A stretch of 64,000 nucleotides of DNA from Alkanindiges hydrocarboniclasticus (GCF_001982605.1 NZ_MLCN01000008.1:62001-126000), one strand, 5' to 3'; counted from the first letter of the stretch, positions 17,014 through 25,545 are shown. Notes: generated by a model from the sequence alone, not told the origin. Program-made: numbers and translations.

Positions 17014-18255
17014 ATGAATTTTGAACTCAGCCAGCGCGGGCAGCAGTATCTGGAAAAAACCAGACAATTTATTCAGCAGCACATCGAACCCATTGAGGCA
17101 GATTTCTGGCATGAAGTCCACCGCACCAATATTGGTGGTGACTGGACCACATGGCAATGGCCAAGCGTACTGGAAGAACTTAAAGCCAAGGCTAAAGCAG
17201 CAGGTCTGTGGAATATGTTTTTGCCGGATGAGACGCTGGGTGCAGGCTTGACGATTCAGGAGTATGCGCATATTGCCGAGCAAACCGGACGCAGCCTGAT
17301 TGCGCCCACCGTGTTTAACTGCAATGCACCGGATACCGGTAACATGGAAGTGCTATGGCGCTATGGCTCTGAAGCACAACAGCAGCAATGGCTAATGCCG
17401 CTGCTGGCTGGCGAAATCCGTTCGGTATTTTGTATGACCGAACCGGCAGTGGCGTCCAGTGATGCCACCAATATGCAGGCCACTGCTGTGGTTGACGGTG
17501 ATGAAATTGTGCTGAATGGTCGCAAGTGGTGGTCATCAGGACTGGGTGACCCTAATGCGCGGATTATTATTTTTATGGCACACACGCCTGATGACAGCAA
17601 GGATCGCCACCACCAGCATTCGATGGTACTGGTACCCGTGAACACAGCGGGCGTGACCATTGAGCGCATGCTGCCGGTATTTGGCGACTACGATGCACCG
17701 CATGGCCATGGCGAAGTGAGTTTTGACAATGTGCGTGTGCCAGTGGCCAATTTTATCGGTGGGCCGGGCGAAGGCTTTGCCATTGCACAGGGCCGCCTTG
17801 GGCCAGGCCGGATTCACCATTGCATGCGCTGCATTGGCGCTGCGGAAAAATCACTGGAACTGATGATTGACCGTGGCATGAACCGGGTGGCGTTTGGCAA
17901 GCCGATTTTAAATCTGGGTGGCAACCGTGAAAAAGTGGCGGAAGCCCGCATTGCCATTGATCAGGCGCGTTTACTCACCTTATATGCGGCATGGAAAATG
18001 GACAATTTTGGCAATATGGCGGCCATGACTGAAATTTCATCCATTAAAGTGGTTGCGCCAAATGTGCTGGAAAAAGTAGTAGACATGGCCATGCAAATTC
18101 ATGGTGGGGCAGGCATGTCACGCGACACGCCACTGACCGGGTTTTTTGCACAGGCGCGTAGCTTGCGGCTGGCGGATGGGCCGGATGAGGTGCATAAGGG
18201 TGTGATTGCCCGCATTGAACTGGCCAAACGCGGCTATTCCAGACGTTCCAGATAA
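17014..18255 (+). CDS. Acyl-CoA dehydrogenase family protein, ACAD11/LvaC-like
   Basis: An FAD-containing acyl-CoA dehydrogenase-fold protein of 413 residues. Family signatures are CMTEPAVASSDATNM, NGRKWWSSG, GPGRIHHCMR and MQIHGGAGMSRDTPL. At the position of the usual catalytic Glu (YEGT in medium-chain enzymes) this protein has ADGPDEVH, placing Asp there, as in the ACAD10/11 group. The next gene encodes an aminoglycoside-phosphotransferase-like kinase, the same pair that is fused in animal ACAD10/11 and separate as LvaC and LvaA in Pseudomonas levulinate catabolism. A role in handling 4-hydroxyacyl-CoA through a phosphorylated intermediate is inferred. AAAGGA gives a strong ribosome site. 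Confidence 0.88.
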   Translation: MNFELSQRGQQYLEKTRQFIQQHIEPIEADFWHEVHRTNIGGDWTTWQWPSVLEELKAKAKAAGLWNMFLPDETLGAGLTIQEYAHIAEQTGRSLIAPTVFNCNAPDTGNMEVLWRYGSEAQQQQWLMPLLAGEIRSVFCMTEPAVASSDATNMQATAVVDGDEIVLNGRKWWSSGLGDPNARIIIFMAHTPDDSKDRHHQHSMVLVPVNTAGVTIERMLPVFGDYDAPHGHGEVSFDNVRVPVANFIGGPGEGFAIAQGRLGPGRIHHCMRCIGAAEKSLELMIDRGMNRVAFGKPILNLGGNREKVAEARIAIDQARLLTLYAAWKMDNFGNMAAMTEISSIKVVAPNVLEKVVDMAMQIHGGAGMSRDTPLTGFFAQARSLRLADGPDEVHKGVIARIELAKRGYSRRSR

Positions 18256-18287
18256 GTAATAGAGAATTAAGCTGAGGGAATAACAAT

Positions 18288-19436
18288 ATGTCAGTGATTG
18301 ATATTGGCGGCACGGTTCGTAGTGGCGAGGAGCTGGATATTGCTGCCGTGGAGCAGTGGCTTAAATCACAAGGAATGGATTTGCAGGGCAATGCGCGTGT
18401 AACCCAGTATTCCGGTGGTGCATCCAACTGGACCTACCGCATTGAATATGACAATCAGGATTTGATTCTGCGCCGTCCACCCGCAGGCACCAAGGCCAAG
18501 TCGGCGCATGACATGGTACGTGAATACACCGTACAAAAAGCCTTAAAACCGGCCTATCCACTGGTGCCGGACATGGTGGCACTGTGTACCGATGAGGCAG
18601 TGCTGGGGTGTGATTTTTATGTAATGCAGCGGGTAGAAGGCATTATTCCACGTGCCAATTTGCCTCGGGAAATTAACTTTGGTAAAACTGAGGTCAGGCA
18701 GCTGTGTATCAATGTGCTGGATGCCTTAATTGATTTGCATCAGGTGGATTACCACGGCACTGAGCTTGCAAGCTTAAGTAAAAATACCGGCAAGACTGAC
18801 CCAAATCAACCGGGCTATTGCCAGCGGCAGGTCGAAGGCTGGGACAAGCGCTATGAAAAAGCCCGCACCCTTAATGTCCCCAGTTTTAAGCTGGTGCGGC
18901 GCTGGCTCAAAAGCAATCTTCCAGCGGATAGCAAAACCTGCGTCATCCACAATGACTGGCGCTTTGACAATGTGATTTTAGACCCGCAAGAACCCACCCG
19001 CGTAATTGGCGTGCTGGACTGGGAAATGGCGACCTTGGGTGATCCACTAATGGATCTGGGCAGTGCGCTGGCTTACTGGGTGCAGCCGGATGACAACATG
19101 ATCCTGCGAGCTATGCGTCGCCAGCCCACTCACTTGCCCGGCATGTTTAGCCGCAAGGAAGTGGTGCAATATTACCTTGATAAAACCGGCATGCACACCA
19201 GCAACTGGACCTTTTATGAGGTGTTTGGCATGTTCAGGCTGGCGGTGATTGCCCAGCAGATTTATTACCGCTATTACCACAAACAAACCCGTAACCCGGC
19301 CTTTAAAAATTTCTGGCTGATTGTGCATGCCCTGCATGTGCGCTGCCTAAAACTCATGGCGCAGCACACCGCTTCAAGCGTCCTGTCACATTCAAGCCTG
19401 TTGTCAAAACTAAACAGCCAACGCAAAGGACAATAA
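18288..19436 (+). CDS. Phosphotransferase (APH family), ACAD10/11-kinase/LvaA-like
   Basis: A 382-residue kinase-fold protein. The nucleotide loop is GGASNWTY (43-50), the catalytic loop HNDWRFDN places His221, Asp223 and Asn228, and the metal motif is LDWEMATLGDP with Asp244. This is not an antibiotic-resistance enzyme. Its sequence style and its position 32 bases after an ACAD11-like gene match kinases that phosphorylate 4-hydroxyacyl-CoA (LvaA; the kinase half of ACAD11). GAGGGAA is a strong ribosome site. The next gene starts 6 bases after its stop codon, so they are co-transcribed. Confidence 0.88.
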   Translation: MSVIDIGGTVRSGEELDIAAVEQWLKSQGMDLQGNARVTQYSGGASNWTYRIEYDNQDLILRRPPAGTKAKSAHDMVREYTVQKALKPAYPLVPDMVALCTDEAVLGCDFYVMQRVEGIIPRANLPREINFGKTEVRQLCINVLDALIDLHQVDYHGTELASLSKNTGKTDPNQPGYCQRQVEGWDKRYEKARTLNVPSFKLVRRWLKSNLPADSKTCVIHNDWRFDNVILDPQEPTRVIGVLDWEMATLGDPLMDLGSALAYWVQPDDNMILRAMRRQPTHLPGMFSRKEVVQYYLDKTGMHTSNWTFYEVFGMFRLAVIAQQIYYRYYHKQTRNPAFKNFWLIVHALHVRCLKLMAQHTASSVLSHSSLLSKLNSQRKGQ

Positions 19437-19442
19437 GCAATT

Positions 19443-20135
19443 ATGGCACTCATTACCTTGATCCGGCACGGGCAGGCCTCATTTGGTGCGGCCAATTATG
19501 ACCAGCTTTCGCCCAAGGGCTTTGTGCAGGCCCGCCATCTGGGTGAGCTGTTTGCCAGCCAGCAGCAACAGTTTGATCAGGCGTGGATGGGTGAAATGGC
19601 ACGCCATCAGCAAACCGCAGAACGCTGCCTGAGTGCGGCCAGTTTTGTACTCAATCCGCTAGTGCACAAGGGCCTAAACGAGTTTGACCATGAACAGGTG
19701 CTAATGAATCTGGACAGCGCACGCTATCCCACCAAGCAGGCGCTAATGCAGGCCATTGCGGCCACTGAGCATCCCAAAAAAACGCTGGGCAAACTGTTTG
19801 GTGCTGCCATGCAGCGCTGGCAATGCGGTGAGTATGATTGCGATTATACGGAAACATGGCAGCAGTTTCAGGCCCGTAGCCATGCTGCGTTTAATGACAT
19901 TGTGGCGCAAAGCAATGGTGAACATAGCGTGGTGTTTAGCTCAGGCGGGGTAATTTCCGTCATTGTGCAGGCGCTCATGGGCTTAAGTGATCAGGTTACC
20001 TTTGAGCTGAACTGGGCACTGGTCAATTGTGGCCTGACCCAGATTCGCAGTGATGGCCGCAAACATACGGTACTAAGCATTAATGAACATAATCATTTTC
20101 GCGGACAGGCCAGTGACTTGCTGACTTGGCATTAG
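19443..20135 (+). CDS. Histidine phosphatase (phosphoglycerate mutase-like) family protein
   Basis: A 230-residue branch-1 histidine phosphatase fold. The nucleophile motif is intact (LIRHGQASFG, His9) and the acid segment LNEFDHE is present. Where most members have a second catalytic His in VVSHGG, this protein reads VVFSSGGVIS with Ser, so classical phosphatase chemistry is in question. The gene is only 6 bases after the kinase, suggesting a partner function such as removing or handling a phosphoryl group or CoA ester, which is inference. Confidence 0.85.
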   Translation: MALITLIRHGQASFGAANYDQLSPKGFVQARHLGELFASQQQQFDQAWMGEMARHQQTAERCLSAASFVLNPLVHKGLNEFDHEQVLMNLDSARYPTKQALMQAIAATEHPKKTLGKLFGAAMQRWQCGEYDCDYTETWQQFQARSHAAFNDIVAQSNGEHSVVFSSGGVISVIVQALMGLSDQVTFELNWALVNCGLTQIRSDGRKHTVLSINEHNHFRGQASDLLTWH

Positions 20136-20226
20136 GATTGGGCAATAAAATTGGGCATTAATCCCAACTATTTGTGATGTGGTCGCGGTCTGGTTTTTTT
20201 TATTCTGATACGGCAGGAACAAGAAT

Positions 20227-21000
20227 ATGGCAACAAATCCTCAAGTGTTAAACAGCAATGGCAAGGTGATTTTAATTACGGGTGCCAGCTCGGGCTTGGG
20301 TGCAGGCATGGCGCGTGAGTTTGCAGCACTGGGTTATAATCTGGCCTTGTGCGCACGCAGGCTGGAGCGGCTGCAACAGCTAAAAGCCGAGCTTGAACAG
20401 CAGTATGGTATTACAGTGGCCATTCAAAGCCTTGATGTGAATGACTATGATCAGGTATTTAGTGTGTTTCGCAAGTTTGCGGCGCAGTGTGGCACGCTAG
20501 ACCGGATTATTGTTAACGCTGGGGTGGGTGAAGGCCGCCGCATTGGCAAGGGTCATTTTGAGATTAACCGCAAAACGGCTGAAACCAACTTTATTTCCGC
20601 ACTGGCCCAATGCGAAGCTGCGGTTGAGATTTTCCGCAAGCAAAACTATGGCCATCTGGTGACCATGTCCTCCATGTCAGCCATGCGGGGATTGCCCAAG
20701 CATTTGTCTACCTATGCCGCCAGCAAGGCAGCTCTGGCGCACTTAACCGAAGGTATCCGCGCCGAGCTGATTGATACACCCATTAAAGTATCGACCATTT
20801 TCCCCGGCTATATCCGTACTGAACTCAATGAAGGCGCCAAAAAACTGCCGTTTGAAGTGAGCGAAAAAGTCGGTAGCAAAGCGTTGGTCAAGGCCATTGA
20901 AAAGCAGCCGGTGAAGGCTTATGTCCCCGACTGGCCATGGAAGCCACTGGGCTTTTTGATGCGCAACCTGCCGTTACGACTGGTGAATAAACTCAGCTAG
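20227..21000 (+). CDS. Short-chain dehydrogenase/reductase (SDR)
   Basis: A 257-residue classical SDR: TGASSGLG cofactor motif (about 19-26), VNAG in IIVNAGVGEG, Ser in TMSSMSAMRG and YxxxK in STYAASKAAL. It lies 91 bases after the phosphatase gene in the same orientation. Levulinate pathways use an SDR (LvaD) for the 4-keto/4-hydroxy acyl-CoA step, so the position is suggestive but not diagnostic. A GGGCA/CCC inverted motif in the gap (20152-20168) has no T run. Confidence 0.9.
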   Translation: MATNPQVLNSNGKVILITGASSGLGAGMAREFAALGYNLALCARRLERLQQLKAELEQQYGITVAIQSLDVNDYDQVFSVFRKFAAQCGTLDRIIVNAGVGEGRRIGKGHFEINRKTAETNFISALAQCEAAVEIFRKQNYGHLVTMSSMSAMRGLPKHLSTYAASKAALAHLTEGIRAELIDTPIKVSTIFPGYIRTELNEGAKKLPFEVSEKVGSKALVKAIEKQPVKAYVPDWPWKPLGFLMRNLPLRLVNKLS

Positions 21001-21056
21001 TTATTGGTATAGTATCCATCGTATTTAAAACGCATAAGTTCAGCAGGGAGCAGGGC

Positions 21057-22169
21057 ATGAGTTTGATTGATTTTCCAATTGTTGATCCACATATTCATCA
21101 GTGGAATCCCTACACCACACCACATCGGGCTGCATTGCTGGTCAAATTGCTGGGCAAAGATCCGTATCTTATGGATCAGGTTGCCCGAAAAGCCATGCCA
21201 AAACCATTAATGGATATGCTGGGCCTGACTGATTATGCACTGGCACCCTATTTGCCAGCCGATTATGCTGCTGATCTGGGCAATAATGGGTTGGCTGATG
21301 CTCTACAGGCTGAGCACCAGCAGTTCGGCTATCAGGTCGAGCAGGTGGTGCATATTGAAGCCGGCTGGCACGACCACAAAGGCAGCGGTGTAGTGGGCGA
21401 AACCCGCTGGGTTAAACAATTGCCGTTTGAGCAGCATGGCATTCGCTTGGGCGGTATTGTCGCTACGGCAGATTTTACAGACTACAGGTTTAAAAAGATC
21501 CTGCAATTGCATCAGGCACAGACTCCCTTACTGCGCGGTTTACGGCGTATGGCATCGCATCATCCTGACTGGGGTATACAGCGGTGGAGTGAAGCGCCAC
21601 ATTTATATACAAACCGCAAATTTCTGGCGGGCTTTGAGCAATTTGCCAAAACCGGGCTTAGCTTTGATGCCTGGGTGTATTCCAACCAGATTCCTGATGT
21701 CACACAGCTTGCCAGTCGTTTTCCCCAAACACCAATTGTGCTGGATCATCTGGGCACACCCGTTGGCCTGTTTGGGCCGGTAGGCAACTACACGGGTGTA
21801 ACCACCGCTGCCCGTCAGGATATTTTTCATCACTGGAAAGAGGATATTGCGCAACTGGCTGAACAGCCCAATGTCCATGCCAAAATTTCTGGCCTGATGA
21901 TGCCGGTATTGGGTCATGCATTTTATAAAAACCGCCAGTTGGCCAGTCCAGAACAAATGGTTGATTTACTGTCACCGCTGATTGAGCATGCCATTGCTGT
22001 GTTTGGGGTTCAGCGCATTATTTATGCCTCTAACTTTCCAATGGATAAGGTCAACACCAGCCTGACCAATTTGTTGGATGCTTATGCCCGCATGATTCAG
22101 CCGCATGGGGATGCGGCCATGCAAGCCATTTTTCGTGACAATGCCAAGCGTTTTTACCGGCTGGTTTAG
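21057..22169 (+). CDS. Amidohydrolase-2 family protein, lactonase-like TIM barrel
   Basis: A 370-residue metal-dependent hydrolase of the PF04909/COG3618 group. The metal motif HxH is in VDPHIHQW near residues 12-14, a third His is in VLDHLGTP, and the C-terminal Asn/Asp part is in IIYASNFPMDKV. Named members of COG3618 include 2-pyrone-4,6-dicarboxylate and sugar-acid lactonases. A lactone-opening step feeding hydroxyacids into the genes upstream would make sense but is inference. It is the last gene of the cluster, 56 bases after the SDR, with SD-like GCAGGGAGCAGGG just ahead. Confidence 0.82.
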   Translation: MSLIDFPIVDPHIHQWNPYTTPHRAALLVKLLGKDPYLMDQVARKAMPKPLMDMLGLTDYALAPYLPADYAADLGNNGLADALQAEHQQFGYQVEQVVHIEAGWHDHKGSGVVGETRWVKQLPFEQHGIRLGGIVATADFTDYRFKKILQLHQAQTPLLRGLRRMASHHPDWGIQRWSEAPHLYTNRKFLAGFEQFAKTGLSFDAWVYSNQIPDVTQLASRFPQTPIVLDHLGTPVGLFGPVGNYTGVTTAARQDIFHHWKEDIAQLAEQPNVHAKISGLMMPVLGHAFYKNRQLASPEQMVDLLSPLIEHAIAVFGVQRIIYASNFPMDKVNTSLTNLLDAYARMIQPHGDAAMQAIFRDNAKRFYRLV

Positions 22170-22513
22170 TTGGCCTACGCAAGTAAATAAAAATTTTTTA
22201 TCAAAAAGTCCGGCGGTGTAATGCGGCCGGGTTCTGGTTTTAGAACTTGCAGATGAGTAGACATTACAATTCAGCATGAGATCTTTTAAAACGGCTCAAT
22301 ATACTTTTTAACCACTTTAAGGCTATTTTAAAAATTATAAATTATTAAAATTTATTGCCTTTTATACCAATTACGTCAGTTTGGCTGAGTGACTGGCGCA
22401 TTTTGTATAAAAGCTGGTAGAAGCTGTCAACACTTTTAACTTAAAAAAAATAATACTGCCAGTGGGACAGCAAGCCATATGCCATCCAATCGGCCAACAG
22501 GAAGTGAAACGCC
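22170..22513. other. Intergenic stretch
   Basis: About 340 AT-rich bases. A CCGGC/GCCGG hairpin near 22210-22230 may end the upstream cluster, but it has no good T run. I see no gene or recognised regulatory site. Confidence 0.4.
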
Positions 22514-23638
22514 ATGACTGAAAACAACAATAGTGAAACCAGCAATGCTAAACCCAGTAGTTTTAAAGCACATACCCCCATAAGCAGACGCTCAGCAACG
22601 GCTATAGTGAAAACCAGTTTATCTACAATGAGTCCGTCTCAAACCACTGTGTCTAAATCCGTTATGCCGATAATCAGGGATCGGGATAGCGGCAGTACAG
22701 ACATTAATAATCCAGATGACCAGAGCACGAATAAGGGTAATCCCGGTAACAGTAAACACAGTAACAGCACTCACAGTGTGAACCAGCGCAAGACTGGGCA
22801 GATTTTGCGTATCCATCACCTAAACTGCGGCACCATGTGCCCGGCTTGCCAGAAGCTGATCAATGGTTATGGCAGCTGGAAAAAACCGGCGCGGCTGGTT
22901 TGTCATTGTCTGCTGCTTGAAACCACGCTGGGTTTGATTCTGGTGGATTGTGGCTTTGGCAGTCGTGATGTCCAGAATCCACGGGGACGGCTGGGAGATA
23001 CCTTTTTAAAACTGGCCAGACCCACACTGGATATAAGCGAAACTGCGCTGTACCAGATTCAGGCACTGGGCTATGCCCCGGAAGCTGTTAGCCATATTAT
23101 TCCCACGCATCTGGATCTGGATCACGCTGGTGGCTTAAGCGATTTCCCCCATGCCAAAGTACACGTGCTTGAGGCGGAATTACTGCAAATTGTGCAGCCG
23201 GACATGCGTGACCTGTTGCGTTTCCGTTCGGTTCAATTTGAGCACCAGCCGCAATGGGTGGTGCATTCTCTAAGCCAGAGCCAGGCACAGCAGCCATGGT
23301 TTGGTTTTGATGCCATTGCACCCATTACCGCACTGGCAAATGACCTGCTGCTGGTTCCGCTGATTGGCCATACCAAAGGCCATGTTGGTGTGGCGGTGCG
23401 GCAGGGTAAAAAATGGCTGTTGCACTGTGGCGACGCTTATTTTCACCACAGCCAGATTAGCGCGCAACCACGTATGCCGCCGGGATTAAAATTCTTTGAA
23501 AAGCTGGTACAAACCTATGCCAAGCCACGGATAGCCAATCTGGCGCGCCTGCAACAACTGGCCCTGCATCATGGTGATGAGGTTTCCCTGTTTTGTGCGC
23601 ATGACCCACAGGAACTCATGCGCTATACCGCCAGCTAA
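22514..23638 (+). CDS. Metallo-beta-lactamase-fold hydrolase with long disordered N-terminus
   Basis: A 374-residue protein. Residues 1 to about 97 are a low-complexity Ser/Asn/Thr-rich tail. The enzyme domain begins near ILRIHHLNCGTMCP. The metal motif, normally HxHxDH, reads THLDLDHAGG, so the second His is replaced by Asp, as in some quorum-lactonase-like relatives. Later motifs are LIGHTKGHVGV, CGDAYFHH and CAHDP. AGGAAG at 22499 supports the ATG at 22514, so the tail is probably translated. It has no signal peptide and its substrate is unknown. Confidence 0.85.
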   Translation: MTENNNSETSNAKPSSFKAHTPISRRSATAIVKTSLSTMSPSQTTVSKSVMPIIRDRDSGSTDINNPDDQSTNKGNPGNSKHSNSTHSVNQRKTGQILRIHHLNCGTMCPACQKLINGYGSWKKPARLVCHCLLLETTLGLILVDCGFGSRDVQNPRGRLGDTFLKLARPTLDISETALYQIQALGYAPEAVSHIIPTHLDLDHAGGLSDFPHAKVHVLEAELLQIVQPDMRDLLRFRSVQFEHQPQWVVHSLSQSQAQQPWFGFDAIAPITALANDLLLVPLIGHTKGHVGVAVRQGKKWLLHCGDAYFHHSQISAQPRMPPGLKFFEKLVQTYAKPRIANLARLQQLALHHGDEVSLFCAHDPQELMRYTAS

Positions 23639-23829
23639 ACCAATAGTTGCAATAGGGCAGGCGGCTTGTGTTGGCCAGTTATTCAGTGATGCCTATTAAC
23701 CTTGTCAGCTTGCAGCATGGGCGAATGGATGCCTGAACTATAAAGCAAGCTGTAATCTGGCTGTAATGGGTTTTAAATATCTGTTCAGTAGTCTATCGGT
23801 TTCCTTGTTTGGCGAATGAGAACCCTGCC

Positions 23830-23928
23830 ATGAAACTGAACCAGATCATCCTGATTTCCGTTTTTTTACCATTATTTTTAATTACAACCTATATGCTGCT
23901 TAGTACTTCGCTAGTGACCTATCATTAA
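23830..23928 (+). CDS. Possible 32-residue membrane miniprotein
   Basis: An open frame of 32 codons beginning MKLNQIILISVFLPLFLITT. It is almost entirely one hydrophobic helix with a basic residue at the start and a short polar end, the profile of a small inner-membrane protein. There is no clear Shine-Dalgarno site (only GAATGAGAA about 8-16 bases ahead), and no family is recognised. Confidence 0.35.
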   Translation: MKLNQIILISVFLPLFLITTYMLLSTSLVTYH

Positions 23929-24000
23929 GACACTATTTAACCAATAACAGCGCAAATGAGCTAAAAAATGTGCAATGTATAAAACTAATTGATTTTTTTG

Positions 24001-24029
24001 TTGACGTGGCAACAATAGGCGCGTATAAA
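24001..24029 (+). promoter_or_regulatory. Promoter of the initiator tRNA gene
   Basis: TTGACG (24001-24006) and TATAAA (24024-24029) are separated by exactly 17 bases, and the mature tRNA begins 13 bases later. Both hexamers match consensus in 5 of 6 positions. Confidence 0.75.
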
Positions 24030-24041
24030 TGCCACCTCTGC

Positions 24042-24118
<77 letters not shown>

Positions 24119-24165
24119 TTGTTTATTTAGACAATGGTAAAGATTTCTGAAAAACAAGTTTTATA

Positions 24166-24193
24166 GTCCAGTCTCACCGACTGGACTTTTTTT
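24166..24193 (+). terminator. Terminator of the tRNA gene
   Basis: An 8-bp perfect stem GTCCAGTC/GACTGGAC (24166-24173 with 24179-24186) has a 5-base loop and seven T residues after it. It ends a single-tRNA transcript. Confidence 0.9.
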
Positions 24194-24395
24194 ATGGGTC
24201 ATATTTATAACTACTTGTATGACTATTGGTGCGGTTAAATAAGCTACAGGCACTGATTAGCCTTAGCTTTATAATTGATAAGAAAAATTTTAGCCTATAT
24301 TAAGTAATTTTTAAAAATAATAGATTTGACCATTTTTTAGGCGTACAATGGGCTCTTGAGAAGCCAAGATGGCTCCGCTTATATAGAAGATAATA

Positions 24396-24986
24396 ATGAT
24401 ACCTTATGTTCGACTGGCCTACGCCAGTACGGCAACTGCCAATCCGGCCCATATCCGCAATGACTTGCTCCAGATTCTTGATTCTGCTACCGGTTATAAT
24501 TCTAACCATCAGCTTACCGGGGTGCTACTGTATGGTAACGGCTATTTTTTCCAGTGCATTGAAGGGCAAAAGCACCAGGTTGATGACTTGTATCAGCATT
24601 TGCTCAAGGATTCGCGCCATCAAGATATCACGCTGCTGTCTTATGAAAGCAGGGAGCAACTAAGGTTCGACCAATGGGGGCTGCGTTATGTGCATTTTGA
24701 GGCACCCGTAGAGCATTTTTTTAGCCAGAACCACTTGGCGGTGTTCAATCCCTATTTACTCAATACCACCCTGATTCATCCGTTTCTGGATACTTTATAC
24801 AACGATGCCCGTAATCATCCCGGTCAGCCAAATCAGGCGTTAATGGCACTGGAAGCCAGCCAGAGTGGTTATGTCATGAGTGTCTGGGATATGGGCATGG
24901 TGGCCGCATGGATCCTACTGGCGCTGCTACCATTGTATCTAATTGTTACCCTAGTACCGGGTACTTCCGGTTTTTTCATGTTTTAG
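24396..24986 (+). CDS. BLUF blue-light photoreceptor with C-terminal membrane helix
   Basis: A flavin-binding light sensor of 196 residues. BLUF residues are visible: Tyr9 (VRLAYAST), Asn35 (or Asn37) before QLTGVLLY, Gln53 in FFQCIEG and Trp94 in FDQWGLRY. The Tyr-Gln and Gln-Trp spacings of 44 and 41 equal those recalled for Acinetobacter BlsA. Unlike short soluble BlsA (about 156 residues), this protein ends with a strongly hydrophobic segment (about 167-190, MVAAWILLALLPLYLIVTLV) that should anchor it in the inner membrane. The adjacent downstream genes encode an unknown 88-residue protein and a membrane DUF305 protein. Whether they take part in light signalling is unknown. Confidence 0.9.
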   Translation: MIPYVRLAYASTATANPAHIRNDLLQILDSATGYNSNHQLTGVLLYGNGYFFQCIEGQKHQVDDLYQHLLKDSRHQDITLLSYESREQLRFDQWGLRYVHFEAPVEHFFSQNHLAVFNPYLLNTTLIHPFLDTLYNDARNHPGQPNQALMALEASQSGYVMSVWDMGMVAAWILLALLPLYLIVTLVPGTSGFFMF

Positions 24987-25094
24987 CGCCGCTTTATGAA
25001 GATCAGATGATATTGCTTAACCAAACAGGTATGGCATGCATTTTTTCTCGTTTTAACATGGATTGATCGGCAATAAAGGTAAAGGGAGGACAGC

Positions 25095-25361
25095 ATGATT
25101 ATTGATTTACTGGTTCAGGATAATCCCAATATATCCTTCTCCATTGATGGCGAACCGGCCTATATGGTGGATGACTTGTATGTACACCGCATTACGACTG
25201 GCTATGAAAAAATGTGGCAGGAACTCAAGCTGCAAAAATTTATGCATGTGGCACTTAAAAAAACTTTTCAGCACACCTTGAGCAAAGTGTATTTATATGA
25301 CCTGCAACATCATACGTTACTCGATGAAATCGGCTTCTGTGAAGTTATTACAATCCGCTAA
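25095..25361 (+). CDS. Small protein of unknown function
   Basis: An 88-residue protein with no signal peptide or membrane helix, mixed alpha/beta composition (MIIDLLVQDNPNISFSIDGE then a helical centre KMWQELKLQKFMHVALKKTF). GGGAGGA seven bases before the ATG is a near-ideal ribosome site, which supports expression. No family is recognised. It lies between the BLUF photoreceptor and a DUF305 membrane protein, all on one strand but with gaps of 108 and 184 bases. Confidence 0.7.
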   Translation: MIIDLLVQDNPNISFSIDGEPAYMVDDLYVHRITTGYEKMWQELKLQKFMHVALKKTFQHTLSKVYLYDLQHHTLLDEIGFCEVITIR

Positions 25362-25545
25362 GCAATAGTCCATGCGGGTAGGCTTTTAAACAGGTATTCG
25401 CCTAATTTGGCCATACCTCAAAACACTGCCGTCGCATAAGTTCCTTAATCAAAACACAATAAACATTTGCCTACCAAATCATAACTTAAAATCGGGAAAA
25501 AGCTGGCTAGGGTAGGGATCATTGTGTAAAAAATGAGGACGCTCA

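Noticed and set aside
18288-19436. Aminoglycoside resistance kinase
   Set aside because: Only the fold is shared; the sequence and the neighbouring ACAD11-like gene point to acyl-CoA metabolism.
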